Source of the DNA: Streptomyces sp.
GTDB lineage: Bacteria > Actinomycetota > Actinomycetes > Streptomycetales > Streptomycetaceae
Assembly (NCBI RefSeq): GCF_019510245.1
Contig: NZ_JAEKKT010000159.1
Coordinates: forward strand, 1 to 64,000
Direction: 5' to 3'
DNA length: 64,000 nt
Under the pieces are notes generated by a model. The model saw only the letters and a program-made list of their open reading frames with translations. It was not told the DNA's origin and made no database searches. This document shows, piece by piece, positions 39,917 to 48,957 of this stretch. Position 1 is the first letter of the stretch. Every line of letters starts with the position of its first letter. The position numbers and the translations under genes were made by a program.

Positions 39917-41260
39917 ATGAGCGAGCTGGTCCCCGGGGGCAATCTGCCCCTTCCGGGCGGCGCGCTGACGCTGCGGGTGCCCGGTCCCTTCGACGTGTCG
40001 GCGCTGATCACCGGCGAGAGCGGCAAGGTCGGCGGGGACGCCGACTTCGTCTTCTACAACCAGCCGGACGCACCCGGCGTCCGGCTGCGCGGTGACACGC
40101 TGACCGTCGAGCCACACCTGCTGCGGGCGGGCGCCCAGCGCGTCACCCTCACGGTCACCGCCGCCGAGCCCGGCACCCCGCTCGGCCGGCTGCCCGCGGC
40201 CACCCTGCACGTCACCGACCGCCTCGGCCGTACGGTGGCCCGCTTCGCACCGCCGCGCCCGCAGACGGAGACCCTGCTGCTGCTCTCCGAGATATACCGC
40301 CGGGGCACCGGCTGGAAGCTGCGCGCGATCGGCCAGGGGTACGCGGACGGACTGGCCGGGCTCGCCCGGGACTTCGGGGTCGACGTGGTCGAGGACCAGC
40401 AGCCGTCCCCCGGCTTCCGCGCCACGATCCCGGCCCAGCGCACGGCGGCCTCGCCGGCCCGCCCGTCGACGGCCGCGCTCCCCGATCCGGACGGTCTGCT
40501 GGGCCTGGTCAACTCCGCCCGCGCCCGGGCCGGCCGCCCGCCGGTGGCCCCGGACGGCCGGCTCATCTCCGCCGCCCTCGCCCACGCCACCGCGGTGGCC
40601 GACGCCGGCCGTCTGGCGGCCGAGGGTCCCGACGGCGTCTCGGTCCACCAGCGCATCAGCGCCACCGGCTTCGCCTATGTCACGGTCGGCGAACACCTCG
40701 TCTCCGGCCCCCGGACCCCGGCCGAGTTCGTCGACTACTGCCTGCGCACCGAGGACGCCCGGCGGACCCTGCTCGACCCAACCTTCACCCACGCCGGCCT
40801 GGCGCACGCCCGCGGCCCGCGGGACGGGGACACGTACTGGACCGCCCTGTGGGCCAGACCCCTCACCCCGGCCGAACTGACCCGCACCCGCGCCGAGGTC
40901 GTCGACCTCACCAACCGGGAACGCACCCGGGCCGGGCTGCGGCCGCTCGCGGCGGATCCGCAGCTGGCGACGGCAGCTCAGGCCTACAGCACGGACATGG
41001 CGGCCCGCGACTTCTACTCGCACACCTCCCCCGAGGGCACCCAGCCCTGGGACCGGGCCGCCGCCGCGGGCTCCCGGCGGCGCACCATCGGCGAGAACAT
41101 CGCCTGCGGCCAGCGTTCGGCGGCCGAGGTGGTGGAGGGCTGGATGAACAGCCCGGGCCACCGGGCCAACATCCTCAAACCGGATTTCACCCACATAGGC
41201 ACCGGCTTCGCCGGGGGCGGCCGGGCCGGCACCTACTGGACCCAGCTGTTCGGTGCCTGA
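39917..41260 (+). CDS. TerD-CAP-CAP fusion protein
   Basis: A 447-aa protein with no signal peptide. Residues about 1-150 form a TerD-like calcium-binding domain (LVPGGNLPLPGGALTLRVPG ... GDADFVFYNQPDAPGVRL). Two CAP/SCP domains follow. The first, about 190-310, is divergent (LLGLVNSARARAGRPPVAPD, ending in YWTALWAR). The second, about 325-447, is more typical (VVDLTNRERTRAGLRPLAAD, SHTSPEGTQPWDR, GENIACGQR, NSPGHRANILKPDFTHIG). TerD proteins act in tellurite/stress responses and CAP domains are usually extracellular, so the absence of a visible export signal is notable. The next gene is an AIM24 protein. Confidence 0.87.
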   Translation: MSELVPGGNLPLPGGALTLRVPGPFDVSALITGESGKVGGDADFVFYNQPDAPGVRLRGDTLTVEPHLLRAGAQRVTLTVTAAEPGTPLGRLPAATLHVTDRLGRTVARFAPPRPQTETLLLLSEIYRRGTGWKLRAIGQGYADGLAGLARDFGVDVVEDQQPSPGFRATIPAQRTAASPARPSTAALPDPDGLLGLVNSARARAGRPPVAPDGRLISAALAHATAVADAGRLAAEGPDGVSVHQRISATGFAYVTVGEHLVSGPRTPAEFVDYCLRTEDARRTLLDPTFTHAGLAHARGPRDGDTYWTALWARPLTPAELTRTRAEVVDLTNRERTRAGLRPLAADPQLATAAQAYSTDMAARDFYSHTSPEGTQPWDRAAAAGSRRRTIGENIACGQRSAAEVVEGWMNSPGHRANILKPDFTHIGTGFAGGGRAGTYWTQLFGA

Positions 41261-41316
41261 ACCGGTACCCTCCGCGATCTTGGCGGAACGGGTCCGTCCG
41301 GGACACCATGCCCGGC

Positions 41317-41994
41317 ATGAAGGGTGATCTCTTTTCAAGTCAGCACATGGTGGCGCCGGCGGTCGAGCCCGGCATGACGGTCGAGAACGCGAAGTGCCTC
41401 AGGTACACGGTCAACGGCGAGATGTACGCCCGCCAGGGCGCGATGATCGCGCACCGCGGCGGTCTGAAGTTCGAGCGCAAGGGCCAGGGCGTGGGCGGGA
41501 TGCTCAAGCGCGCGGTGACCGGCGAGGGGCTGCCGCTGATGTCCGTGCAGGGCCAGGGCGAGGCCTGGTTCGCGCACGAGGCGCAGAACTGTTTCATCGT
41601 GGAGATAGAGCCGGGCGACCAGTTCACCGTGAACGGCCGCAACGTGCTGTGCTTCGACGCCACGCTGTCGTACGAGATCCGGACCGTGAAGGGGTCCGGC
41701 ATCGCGGGCGGCGGCCTGTTCAACAGCGTGTTCTCCGGATACGGCAGACTCGGCCTGATCTGCGACGGCAACCCGCTGGTGATCCCGGTCTCGCCACAGG
41801 CACCGGTGTACGTCGACACGGACGCGGTGGTGGGCTGGACCGCGCACCTGCAGACCTCGCTGCACCGTTCGCAGTCCATCGGCTCGATGCTGCGCGGCGG
41901 CTCCGGCGAGGCGGTCCAGCTGATGCTCCAGGGCGAGGGCCACGTCGTGGTCCGGCCGAGCGAGGCGACCCCGCAGAAGGTACAGCAGCACTGA
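41317..41994 (+). CDS. AIM24-family protein
   Basis: A 225-aa beta-rich protein of the AIM24 family (tryptophan RNA-binding-attenuator-like fold), conserved in bacteria and mitochondria, with no settled bacterial function. Conserved segments include YTVNGEMYARQGAMIAHRGG, GEGLPLMSVQGQGEAWFAHE, GDQFTVNGRNVLCFDATLSY and VYVDTDAVVGWTAHL. The start is ATG 41317 (MKGDLFSSQHM), which matches the family's usual N-terminus; ATG 41308 is in frame and almost as good, and neither has a strong ribosome site. It follows the TerD-CAP-CAP gene by 56 bp on the same strand. Confidence 0.85.
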   Translation: MKGDLFSSQHMVAPAVEPGMTVENAKCLRYTVNGEMYARQGAMIAHRGGLKFERKGQGVGGMLKRAVTGEGLPLMSVQGQGEAWFAHEAQNCFIVEIEPGDQFTVNGRNVLCFDATLSYEIRTVKGSGIAGGGLFNSVFSGYGRLGLICDGNPLVIPVSPQAPVYVDTDAVVGWTAHLQTSLHRSQSIGSMLRGGSGEAVQLMLQGEGHVVVRPSEATPQKVQQH

Positions 41995-42002
41995 CACCCG
42001 CC

Positions 42003-42054
42003 GCCCTGGTCCGCGTGGTCCGGCCGCCGAGGGCCGGGCCGGGTTGACCAGGGC
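42003..42054 (+). terminator. Hairpin after the AIM24 gene
   Basis: GCCCTGGTC (42003-42011) pairs with GACCAGGGC (42046-42054). The intervening GC-rich loop can fold further. It begins nine bases after the AIM24 stop and has no T-run. It is a probable but weak terminator call. Confidence 0.45.
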
Positions 42055-42118
42055 GGTCCGGCCGGGTGAGGGTGCGAGCGGCGCGGACCCTCGCCCCGCG
42101 CCGGAAGGGTGAACCGCC

Positions 42119-43090
42119 TTGAACGGCATCATCGGCATCTCGGACATCGAAGCCGCGGCCCGGCTGATCGAAGGACACGTCGTACGCACTCCCACCGTGC
42201 CCGGTCCCGGCCTGTCGGAGCTGCTCGGTGTCCCGGTCACCGCCAAGCTCGAACTCCTGCAGCGCACCGGCTCGTTCAAGGCGCGCGGTGCCACGGCGAA
42301 GCTGCTCTCCCTGAGCGAGGCCGAGCGGGCGGCGGGTGTGGTGGCGGTCAGCGGCGGCAACCACGGCATCGCCCTCGCGGTGATGGCCGCGGCCCTCCAC
42401 GTGAAGGCGACGGTGGTGATGCCGCGGACGGCGCCCGCGCGGTCGATCGCGCTGGTCGAGGCGGCCGGGGCGGCGGTGCGGCTCACCGACGGCATGGACT
42501 CGGCGTTCGAGCTGGTGCCGCGGCTGCGGGACGAGGGGCTCACCCTGGTCCACCCCTTCGACGACCCGGTGGTGATCGCCGGACAGGGCACGGTGGGCCT
42601 GGAACTCGCCGAGGACGCGGACGACGACGTCACCGACGTGATCGTCAGCATCGGCGGCGGGGGCCTGATCGCGGGCGTCGCGGCGGCCCTGCGGGCCCGC
42701 CGCCCCCAGGTGCGGGTGTGGGGTGTGGAGACGGCGGGCGCGCAGGCCATGTCCGAGGCGCTCGCGGCGGGCGCTCCGCTGCCGGTCGCGGTGTCGTCGA
42801 TCGTGACGACGCTCAGCGCGCCGTCCGTGTCCCGGCTGACGTACGACCACGCGGCCGCGCTGGTGGAGGAGGTGCTGGTGGTGCCGGACCGGGAGGCGGT
42901 GCGGGGCAGTCTGGAGTTCGCCGAGCACGCCAAGGTGTGGACCGAGCCGGCCGCCGGCTGTCTGCTGCCCGCGGCCCGCCAGGTGCTCGCGCGGGTCGGC
43001 GCCGGGGCGCGGATCGGCCTCGTGGTGTGCGGGGGCAATGTGACGCACCGGGAGATCTCGGAGTGGACCGAGCGCTTCGGACTGGACTGA
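42119..43090 (+). CDS. Threonine/serine dehydratase (PLP-dependent)
   Basis: A 323-aa fold-type II PLP enzyme that deaminates threonine or serine to the 2-oxo acid. The Schiff-base Lys54 is in RTGSFKARGATAKL. The substrate loop is VAVSGGNHGIALAV, and the phosphate-binding glycine loop is VIVSIGGGGLIAGV. There is no C-terminal regulatory ACT domain, so it belongs to the short catabolic or serine-racemase-like group rather than full biosynthetic IlvA. The start is a TTG at 42119 with GGAAGGGTGA upstream; no ATG or GTG lies at this point. Confidence 0.88.
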   Translation: MNGIIGISDIEAAARLIEGHVVRTPTVPGPGLSELLGVPVTAKLELLQRTGSFKARGATAKLLSLSEAERAAGVVAVSGGNHGIALAVMAAALHVKATVVMPRTAPARSIALVEAAGAAVRLTDGMDSAFELVPRLRDEGLTLVHPFDDPVVIAGQGTVGLELAEDADDDVTDVIVSIGGGGLIAGVAAALRARRPQVRVWGVETAGAQAMSEALAAGAPLPVAVSSIVTTLSAPSVSRLTYDHAAALVEEVLVVPDREAVRGSLEFAEHAKVWTEPAAGCLLPAARQVLARVGAGARIGLVVCGGNVTHREISEWTERFGLD

Positions 43091-43296
43091 CCAGCGGATC
43101 GCAGCCGGGCTTTTACCGTCGGTTACCCACAGGTCGAAGCCCGGCCATACGCTGTTTTCCCCAAGCGCCGGGCCGGTGCGGCCGGTTGAATAAAAGGCAA
43201 GAACGCTCCCCGAGTTGCAGATTCTTTGAACACACCGGGGCACGTCCCGCGTACCTCTGGTTAATGACGAGGCAGGGGTTTCAGCGAGGGATGACG

Positions 43297-44916
43297 ATGG
43301 TCAAGGCGCATGTCTCCGCACAAGAGTTGGTCGCCGGAAGGTACCGGCTCCTCGAGGTCGCCGACCGCGAGCCGAACCGCGTCAGCTGGTACGCGGAGGA
43401 CGTGCAGGCCGAGCGACCGCGTCTGGTGACCGAGATCGCGTTCCCCGAGGCGCCCACCGAGGACACCGTGCGCCGGGCCACCGCCCGCATTCTGCGCTCC
43501 TCCGAGGTGATGAGCGCGCTGCGGCCGGGCCGGGTCGCCATGGTGATCGACGCCTTCGAGGAGGCCGGCGCGCTGTGGACGGTGACGGAGCTGATCGACG
43601 GGACGCCGCTCAGTGAACTGCTCGCCCAGCAGGCCACCTTCACCTACGTACGGGCCGCACGCATCGCCCTGGAGGTGCTCGACGTGCTGGAGGCCGCGCA
43701 TGCCGACGGCTACACGCACGGCGAGCTGAGCCCCGGCCAGATCTTCGTCCGGGACCGGGGCCCGGTGGTCGTCACCGGGTTCGGTCTGGCCGGGGCGACA
43801 CTGGCGCCCCGGGTCACCGCGCCGTCGTACGCCTCGCCGGAGCAGGCCCGCGACGAGCGCATCGGCCCGGCCGCCGACCTGTGGGCACTCGGCGCGATCC
43901 TCTACACGATGGTCGAGGGCCGGCCGCCGTTCCGGGACCGGGGCAAGGCCGACGCCACCCTCAAGGGCGTGGACCGGCTGCCGTTGCGCACCCCGCTGCG
44001 GGCCGGGCCGCTGACCCAGGTGGTGCAGGGGCTGCTGCGGAAGAACTCCCGGGAGCGGCTGAGCCGGGCAGTGGTGCGTCAGGCACTGACACGTGTCCTG
44101 GACGAGGACCCCGAGACGACCGAGCAGCCCGCCCCCGTCTCCCGGCTGCGCGGCGCCTACGTCGCCGCCCGGGCCTCCGGGTGGAGCCGAACCACCATGA
44201 TCGGCGGGACCGCGCTGGCCGTGGTGACCGTGTCCGTAGCGGTGCTGGCCGCGACCCAGGGCCTGCCGGGCGCCGCCACGGCCGGCTCGGCGCCGAGCGC
44301 CTCGGCCACGGCCGGCGCCCCGGGCAACCGCACGGACGGCAACGTCCCCAGCGCCTCCCCGTCCCGGACGGCCCCCTCCTCCTCCACCGCGTCGGCCTCC
44401 GCATCCGCATCCGCATCCGCATCTGCGTCTGCCACGGCGACGGCCACCGCCGGTGCCCTCCCGGCCGGCTTTCACCGTTACACCGCCCCGGAGGGGTTCT
44501 CCGTGGCGCTCCCGCAGGGCTGGAAGCGCCTCGACACCGCCCGGGACGACGTCGCCTACCGCGTCACCTTCGGCCCGGGCGGCGACGACCTGCGCACCCT
44601 GGCGGTCACCTACAGCACCCAGGCGGGCCCGGACCCGGTCGCGATCTGGCGGGACGACGTGGAACCGGGGCTGGCGAAGCTGGACGGTTACCAACGGGTC
44701 GGCGAGATCGAGGCGACCACCTACCAGGGCCACAAGGCCGCGGACATGGAGTGGCTGTCCGGCACGGGTGCCGACCGGGTGCACACCTTCGGCCGTGGCT
44801 TCCTGCTCGGCGGCGGCCGCAGCTTCTCACTGCGCATCACGGCACCCGCCGCCGACTGGGACGGCGCCGCGGACAAGCTCGCCATGAAGACCTTCCTGGA
44901 GACGTTCCGTACCTGA
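43297..44916 (+). CDS. Membrane-anchored pseudokinase with extracytoplasmic C-terminal domain
   Basis: A 539-aa protein with a Ser/Thr-kinase fold at residues 15-270, lacking the catalytic residues. The VAIK lysine is replaced in LVTEIAF (Glu46), HRDLKPxN reads HGELSPGQ (141-148), and DFG reads TGFG (160-163). Activation and C-lobe features remain (APSYASPEQARDERIGPAAD, LWALGAILYTMVEGRPPF). One transmembrane helix lies at 301-320. A Ser-Ala/Thr-Ala linker (364-385) leads to an outer domain of about 150 residues. The layout recalls MviN/Fha-type scaffold pseudokinases. ATG 43297 has GAGGG at good spacing; ATG 43291 and 43264 lack one. Confidence 0.87.
   Translation: MVKAHVSAQELVAGRYRLLEVADREPNRVSWYAEDVQAERPRLVTEIAFPEAPTEDTVRRATARILRSSEVMSALRPGRVAMVIDAFEEAGALWTVTELIDGTPLSELLAQQATFTYVRAARIALEVLDVLEAAHADGYTHGELSPGQIFVRDRGPVVVTGFGLAGATLAPRVTAPSYASPEQARDERIGPAADLWALGAILYTMVEGRPPFRDRGKADATLKGVDRLPLRTPLRAGPLTQVVQGLLRKNSRERLSRAVVRQALTRVLDEDPETTEQPAPVSRLRGAYVAARASGWSRTTMIGGTALAVVTVSVAVLAATQGLPGAATAGSAPSASATAGAPGNRTDGNVPSASPSRTAPSSSTASASASASASASASATATATAGALPAGFHRYTAPEGFSVALPQGWKRLDTARDDVAYRVTFGPGGDDLRTLAVTYSTQAGPDPVAIWRDDVEPGLAKLDGYQRVGEIEATTYQGHKAADMEWLSGTGADRVHTFGRGFLLGGGRSFSLRITAPAADWDGAADKLAMKTFLETFRT
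44398..44421 (+). repeat. Hexanucleotide tandem repeat in the pseudokinase linker
   Basis: Four near-perfect TCCGCA units encode Ser-Ala repeats in the extracytoplasmic linker. The copy number could vary by slippage without shifting the frame. Confidence 0.7.
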
Positions 44917-44963
44917 GCCGGCTGATCCGTTTTCCGGCCGCCCGGTCGGGGGACTCGGCTCCC

Positions 44964-45935
44964 ATGGTGCAAATCGGATACACGATGATGACCGAGCAGG
45001 CCGGTCCACGTGATCTCGTGGACCATCTGGTGGGGGCCGAGGAGGCGGGCTTCGACTTCTCGGTGGCCTCGGACCACTACTTTCCGTGGCTGCGTTCGCA
45101 GGGTCACTCGCCCTACGTGTGGAGTGTGCTCGGTGCCGCCGCCCAGGCCACCGAGCGGATCCCGCTGATGACCTACGTGACCTGCCCGACGTTCCGGTAC
45201 CACCCGGCGGTCGTGGCCCAGAAGGCGGCCACCGTGCAGTTGCTGTCCGGGGGCAGGTTCCGGCTCGGCCTCGGCGCGGGAGAGAATCTCAACGAGCACG
45301 TGGTGGGCGGCGGCTGGCCGTCGGTGGACGTACGGCACGAGATGCTGGAAGAGGCGGTGGAGATCATCAGGGCGCTGTTCGCCGGCGGCCATGTGAACCA
45401 CCGGGGCACCCACTTCGACGTGGAGTCGGCCCGACTGTGGGACCTGCCGGACGAGCCGCCGCCGATCGGCATCGCGGTCTCCGGCGAGCAGTCCTGTACC
45501 CTCGCCGGGCACCTCGCCGACCTGGTCATCGCCACCGAGCCGAAGTCCTCCCTCCTCGACGCCTTCGACCGGCACGGCGGCTCGGGCAAGCCCCGGGTCG
45601 GCCAGTTGCCGGTGTGCTGGGACCCCGACCGGGACACGGCGGTCAAGCGCGCGCACGCCCAGTTCCGCTGGTTCGGCAACGGCTGGAAGGTCAACTCCGA
45701 ACTGCCGCACCCGGACGCCTTCGAATCCGCGACCCAGTTCGTCACCCAGGACGACGTGGCCGCGTCCATCCCCTGCGGGGACGATCCGGACGACTTCGTC
45801 GAGGCCGTACGGCCGTACGCCGAGGCCGGGTTCGGGGAGATCGCCCTGGTGCAGATCGGCGGCGAGTCGCAGCCGGAGTACCTGGACTGGTCGCGCAAGA
45901 CGCTGCTGCCGGCGCTGCGCGACGCCCTCGGCTGA
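44964..45935 (+). CDS. LLM-class flavin-dependent oxidoreductase (F420-type)
   Basis: A 323-aa luciferase-like TIM-barrel enzyme of the group usually assigned to coenzyme F420 (G6PDH-like family). Features include IGYTMMTEQAGPRDLVDHLV, the FDFSVASDHYFPWL segment with the conserved His of F420 enzymes, TCPTFRYHPAVVAQKAATVQ, and the glycine-rich LGLGAGENLNEHVVG. The substrate is unknown. ATG 44964 follows the pseudokinase stop by 47 bp. Streptomyces makes F420, which fits. Confidence 0.87.
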   Translation: MVQIGYTMMTEQAGPRDLVDHLVGAEEAGFDFSVASDHYFPWLRSQGHSPYVWSVLGAAAQATERIPLMTYVTCPTFRYHPAVVAQKAATVQLLSGGRFRLGLGAGENLNEHVVGGGWPSVDVRHEMLEEAVEIIRALFAGGHVNHRGTHFDVESARLWDLPDEPPPIGIAVSGEQSCTLAGHLADLVIATEPKSSLLDAFDRHGGSGKPRVGQLPVCWDPDRDTAVKRAHAQFRWFGNGWKVNSELPHPDAFESATQFVTQDDVAASIPCGDDPDDFVEAVRPYAEAGFGEIALVQIGGESQPEYLDWSRKTLLPALRDALG

Positions 45936-46026
45936 TCTCCACCGGTCCGGCAAACCCCGGCCAATGGGTCGATATAGGCTGCCCGTCGGTACGTACGCAG
46001 TTCGGCAGCCTTCAGGAGTGTCCTCC

Positions 46027-47112
46027 GTGACCCTAGCGATCGACCCGTCCGAGACGTCCAGCGCGTCTCCGGCTCCCCTCTCCGACCTGGTGGCGCGGGA
46101 CGCCCGCGAGTTCGGCGCCTACGTGCGGACCGGAGGCTGGACGTTCGGGCTGATGGTGGCCCGCAGCGTGCGGCCCGGAGGTCAGGGCGCGGACGGGACG
46201 CCGAAGGTGTCGGCGAAAGAGTTCGCCGAGCTGGCCGGCTGCTCCGCGGAGCGGGTCATGCGCTACTACAAGGCCTGGGACAAGGCCGCCGACGACGGTC
46301 TGGTCCCGCACTTCGAGGCCCTCGCACCGGGCCAGGAGGTGGAACTGCCGGACTCCGACGTCTGGCTGGACTACTACGTCTCCCGCAGCAGTGCCGGTTC
46401 CGAGCGCGGCACGGCCATCGCGGAGGCCGCCGAGGCCGAGGGCATCCGGCCCACCAAGGCCCTCGAGGTCGCCGAGAACCCCACCGCGCTGCGCGCCGCG
46501 ATCCTCGCGGACCCGTCCACCGCCCGCGCCGCCCGCTCTGCCCTCCTCGACCGCATCAAGGAGGACCCGGAGCTGCAGACCGTACTGGCCCGGGACGTGG
46601 TGCGCACCGCGGACCTGAAGAAGGCCGTCGCCAGCGAGAGCCGCTCGGCCGAACGCATCGGCTACGTCCGGCAGATCGCCGAGTCTGGCCAGATCAGGAC
46701 CCCGGCCGGGCAGACCGTCGACGCGCCCTCGGAGCTGCGCCAGGAGGCCGAGCGCCATCTGTCGCTCCTCGACGAACTGGACGAGGACGAGGACTCCGGC
46801 GAGTGGGCGACCGAGGCCTACGACACCATGAGGAACCTGGTCGTGGAGGCGGTGGAGGCCGACCCCGAACTGCGGGTCCAGGAGAAGCGCACCAAGTTCT
46901 ACAACAGCCTGCAGAAGGCGACCAGGGCGTTCGAGGAGCTCACCTTCGACGACGCCCAGGACTTCTACGAGGACGACATGGTCCAGCGCCTGGAGGACCT
47001 CCGGCAGGCCATCGGTTCCTGCCTGGCCGCGCTGCGCGGCACGAAGAGCACCGAGCCCACCGCGGGGGCGCAGGACGCACCGTACGCGCAGGAGAATTCC
47101 GCTCGGGATTGA
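46027..47112 (+). CDS. Conserved actinobacterial protein of unknown function, helical, possible HTH
   Basis: A 361-aa soluble protein that I recall as a conserved Streptomyces hypothetical; no enzyme motif is visible. The N-terminal half contains a segment with helix-turn-helix character (SAKEFAELAGCSAERVMRYY, residues about 62-81). The middle has ParB-like repeated Ala/Glu-rich helices (AIAEAAEAEGIRPTKALEVA). The C-terminal third is acidic and probably coiled coil (HLSLLDELDEDEDSGEW). GTG 46027 has AGGAG nine bases upstream. It precedes the SsgA-like gene; a DNA-binding or developmental role is possible but unproven. Confidence 0.75.
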   Translation: MTLAIDPSETSSASPAPLSDLVARDAREFGAYVRTGGWTFGLMVARSVRPGGQGADGTPKVSAKEFAELAGCSAERVMRYYKAWDKAADDGLVPHFEALAPGQEVELPDSDVWLDYYVSRSSAGSERGTAIAEAAEAEGIRPTKALEVAENPTALRAAILADPSTARAARSALLDRIKEDPELQTVLARDVVRTADLKKAVASESRSAERIGYVRQIAESGQIRTPAGQTVDAPSELRQEAERHLSLLDELDEDEDSGEWATEAYDTMRNLVVEAVEADPELRVQEKRTKFYNSLQKATRAFEELTFDDAQDFYEDDMVQRLEDLRQAIGSCLAALRGTKSTEPTAGAQDAPYAQENSARD

Positions 47113-47175
47113 GCGTTTTTCCCGCGAGAGGGGTACTAGAGGGCACCAAGCCGATCGTTCTCGGAGGCCACTCGC

Positions 47176-47601
47176 GTGAACCCCATCGTGCACAGGACCC
47201 TGGTCGTACAGCTGCGGACGGACGGGACGGGCCGCTGTCCCGTCCTCGCCCATCTGTCGTACGACGCCGGTGACCCGTTCGCCGTCACCGCGGTGTTCAC
47301 CCTGGACGGCCGGGTGCTCGCCCGGTGGCGGCTGGACCGGGAGATGCTCAACGACGGGCTGAGAGAACCGGTCGGGGTGGGGGACGTCCGGCTGCGTCCC
47401 GTGCGGCAGGGGCGCTGGAGGGAAGTGCGCATGGATTTCCTCGGCGACCCGCTGCCCGGCGGCAGCCGCCACCACGCCGTGGTGTTCGCGTGGGCACCCG
47501 CGCTGGCCTCCTTCCTGAGCGACACCTACATGGCCGTGCCGCCCGGCCGCGAAGAGGTCCCGGTGGACGACGTACTCGCGGAGATCCTCGCCACCGGCTG
47601 A
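47176..47601 (+). CDS. SsgA-family sporulation/cell-division regulator
   Basis: A 141-aa SsgA-like protein (SALP), a family found in sporulating actinobacteria that controls septum placement and peptidoglycan processing. Family features are PVLAHLSYDAGDPFAVTAVF, WRLDREMLNDGLREPVGVGD and VVFAWAPALASFLSDTYMAV, with the length close to SsgA/SsgB (about 135-145 residues). GTG 47176 is preceded by GGAGG. Which paralogue (SsgB-G) cannot be told from the sequence alone. Confidence 0.9.
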   Translation: MNPIVHRTLVVQLRTDGTGRCPVLAHLSYDAGDPFAVTAVFTLDGRVLARWRLDREMLNDGLREPVGVGDVRLRPVRQGRWREVRMDFLGDPLPGGSRHHAVVFAWAPALASFLSDTYMAVPPGREEVPVDDVLAEILATG

Positions 47602-47669
47602 GTAGCCGTACTCATGCAGGCGCCCGGACGCCGCGGTCACGATGGGGCTCCCACGACAAGGAGTCCGCG

Positions 47670-48338
47670 ATGACCGCAGTGCACCCCGCCCCGCGCCCCG
47701 TTCCGCACCGCGTGCCCCGCCGGGTTCCGCCGGCCCTGCTCGCCGGGGTGGTGGTGGCCGGCCTGGCCCTCTCGGCGTGGGGCGCGCGGGACCGTACGAC
47801 CTGGTTCCTGGAGACGGTGTGGGTGCTGGCCGGGCTGCCGCTGGTGGTGCTGACCTGGCGCCGCTTCCCGCTGACCGGGCTGCTGGCCGGGCTCCTCGCG
47901 GCGCACGCCCTGGTGCTCGCCGTCGGCGGTCACTACACCTACGCCGAGGTGCCGGTGGGCGACTGGGTGCGCGACACCTTCCACCTGTCCCGCAATCCCT
48001 ACGACCGCTTCGGGCACCTCATGCAGGGGTTCGTGCCGGCGGTCCTGGTCCGGGAGCTGCTCGTCCGTACCTCGCCGCTGCGCGGCAGCCGCTGGCTGGC
48101 CCCGCTGACGGTGTGCGCGTGCCTCGCGTTCAGCGCCTGCTTCGAGCTGCTGGAGTGGCTGGCGGCCGAGATCGGCGGGCACGGCGCGGATGCCTTCCTG
48201 GCCACGCAGGGCGATGTGTGGGACACCCAGTGGGACATGTTCTGCGCGCTGATCGGGGCGACGGTGTCCGTGCTGGTGCTGAGCAGGGTGCACGACCGGC
48301 AGCTGCGGGTGCTGGAGGCGGCTCGGCGGGGCGTGTGA
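47670..48338 (+). CDS. DUF2238 integral membrane protein (YjdF-like)
   Basis: A 222-aa membrane protein with about five to six hydrophobic helices. The DUF2238 signature is present: FHLSRNPYDRFGHLMQGFVP (residues about 100-119), then SACFELLEWLAAEIGG and the conserved acidic QGDVWDTQWDMFCALIG. The function is not known for this family. ATG 47670 has AAGGAG at ideal spacing. It stands 69 bp after the SsgA-like gene and converges on the DUF6328-like gene. Confidence 0.87.
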   Translation: MTAVHPAPRPVPHRVPRRVPPALLAGVVVAGLALSAWGARDRTTWFLETVWVLAGLPLVVLTWRRFPLTGLLAGLLAAHALVLAVGGHYTYAEVPVGDWVRDTFHLSRNPYDRFGHLMQGFVPAVLVRELLVRTSPLRGSRWLAPLTVCACLAFSACFELLEWLAAEIGGHGADAFLATQGDVWDTQWDMFCALIGATVSVLVLSRVHDRQLRVLEAARRGV

Positions 48339-48389
48339 CACGGCTCGGCCGTGGTGCGACGCCGCGCGGGAGTGGCCGTGCGACCGGGC

Positions 48390-48875
48390 TCAGCGGGCCG
48401 TGTGGCGGTGCCGGGACCACAGGGGCAGGCCGTACCAGCACGCCAGGTACCAGACGACGATGCCCGCCACCACCCAGGTCACCCGGCTCCCCTCGGTGGC
48501 CACCCGGAGGATCAGCACCAGGGAGGCGGTCATGGTGGCCAGCAGCAGGAACAGGCCGATCGAGGTCAGCCGGGACGCCAGCCGTACCGCCTCCGGCTTC
48601 ACCCGGCGGCCGGAGACCAGCCGGTGCAGGGAGACCGGGCCGATCAGGGCACCCGTCGCGGACGCGCCCAGGATGACGGTCACGACGTAGATCGTCTTGT
48701 CCACGTGGGACAGCTGGGCGTACTTCTGCTGGAAGACCACGGTGAGCAGGAAGCCGAAGAGGATCTGCACACCGGTCTGCGCGACGCGCACCTCCTGGAT
48801 GAGATCCGTCCACATGCGGTCGGCGCGTTCGTCCGCCGTCTCGTCTCGGCCGGTCCGCCTCTCCTGGTCGGTCAT
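48390..48875 (-). CDS. DUF6328-like small membrane protein
   Basis: A 161-aa protein. A charged N-terminus (TDQERRTGRDETADERADRM) leads to QEVRVAQTGVQILFGFLLTV and about four transmembrane helices, ending in SRHRHTAR. This matches an actinobacterial membrane family annotated DUF6328, of unknown role. The start is ATG 48875; a longer frame from 48908 adds 11 residues, and neither start has a clear ribosome site. Confidence 0.78.
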   Translation of the reverse strand: MTDQERRTGRDETADERADRMWTDLIQEVRVAQTGVQILFGFLLTVVFQQKYAQLSHVDKTIYVVTVILGASATGALIGPVSLHRLVSGRRVKPEAVRLASRLTSIGLFLLLATMTASLVLILRVATEGSRVTWVVAGIVVWYLACWYGLPLWSRHRHTAR

Positions 48876-48957
48876 GGAGTGCGTGTAACCCACGGGACGG
48901 GCCTTCAAACGGCGCGGGCCGGGAGCGGCAGGGCCGCGCTCCCGGCCCGCTCCGGTG

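Noticed and set aside
43100..43150. Inverted repeat GCCGGGCTT/AAGCCCGGC after the dehydratase gene
   Set aside because: The loop is about 27 bases with no U-tract, and such short GC dyads are frequent in this genome, so a terminator call is not justified.
44398..44421. Tandem hexamer as a CRISPR-like or regulatory array
   Set aside because: It is in frame inside the pseudokinase gene and encodes a Ser-Ala linker; there are no spacers.
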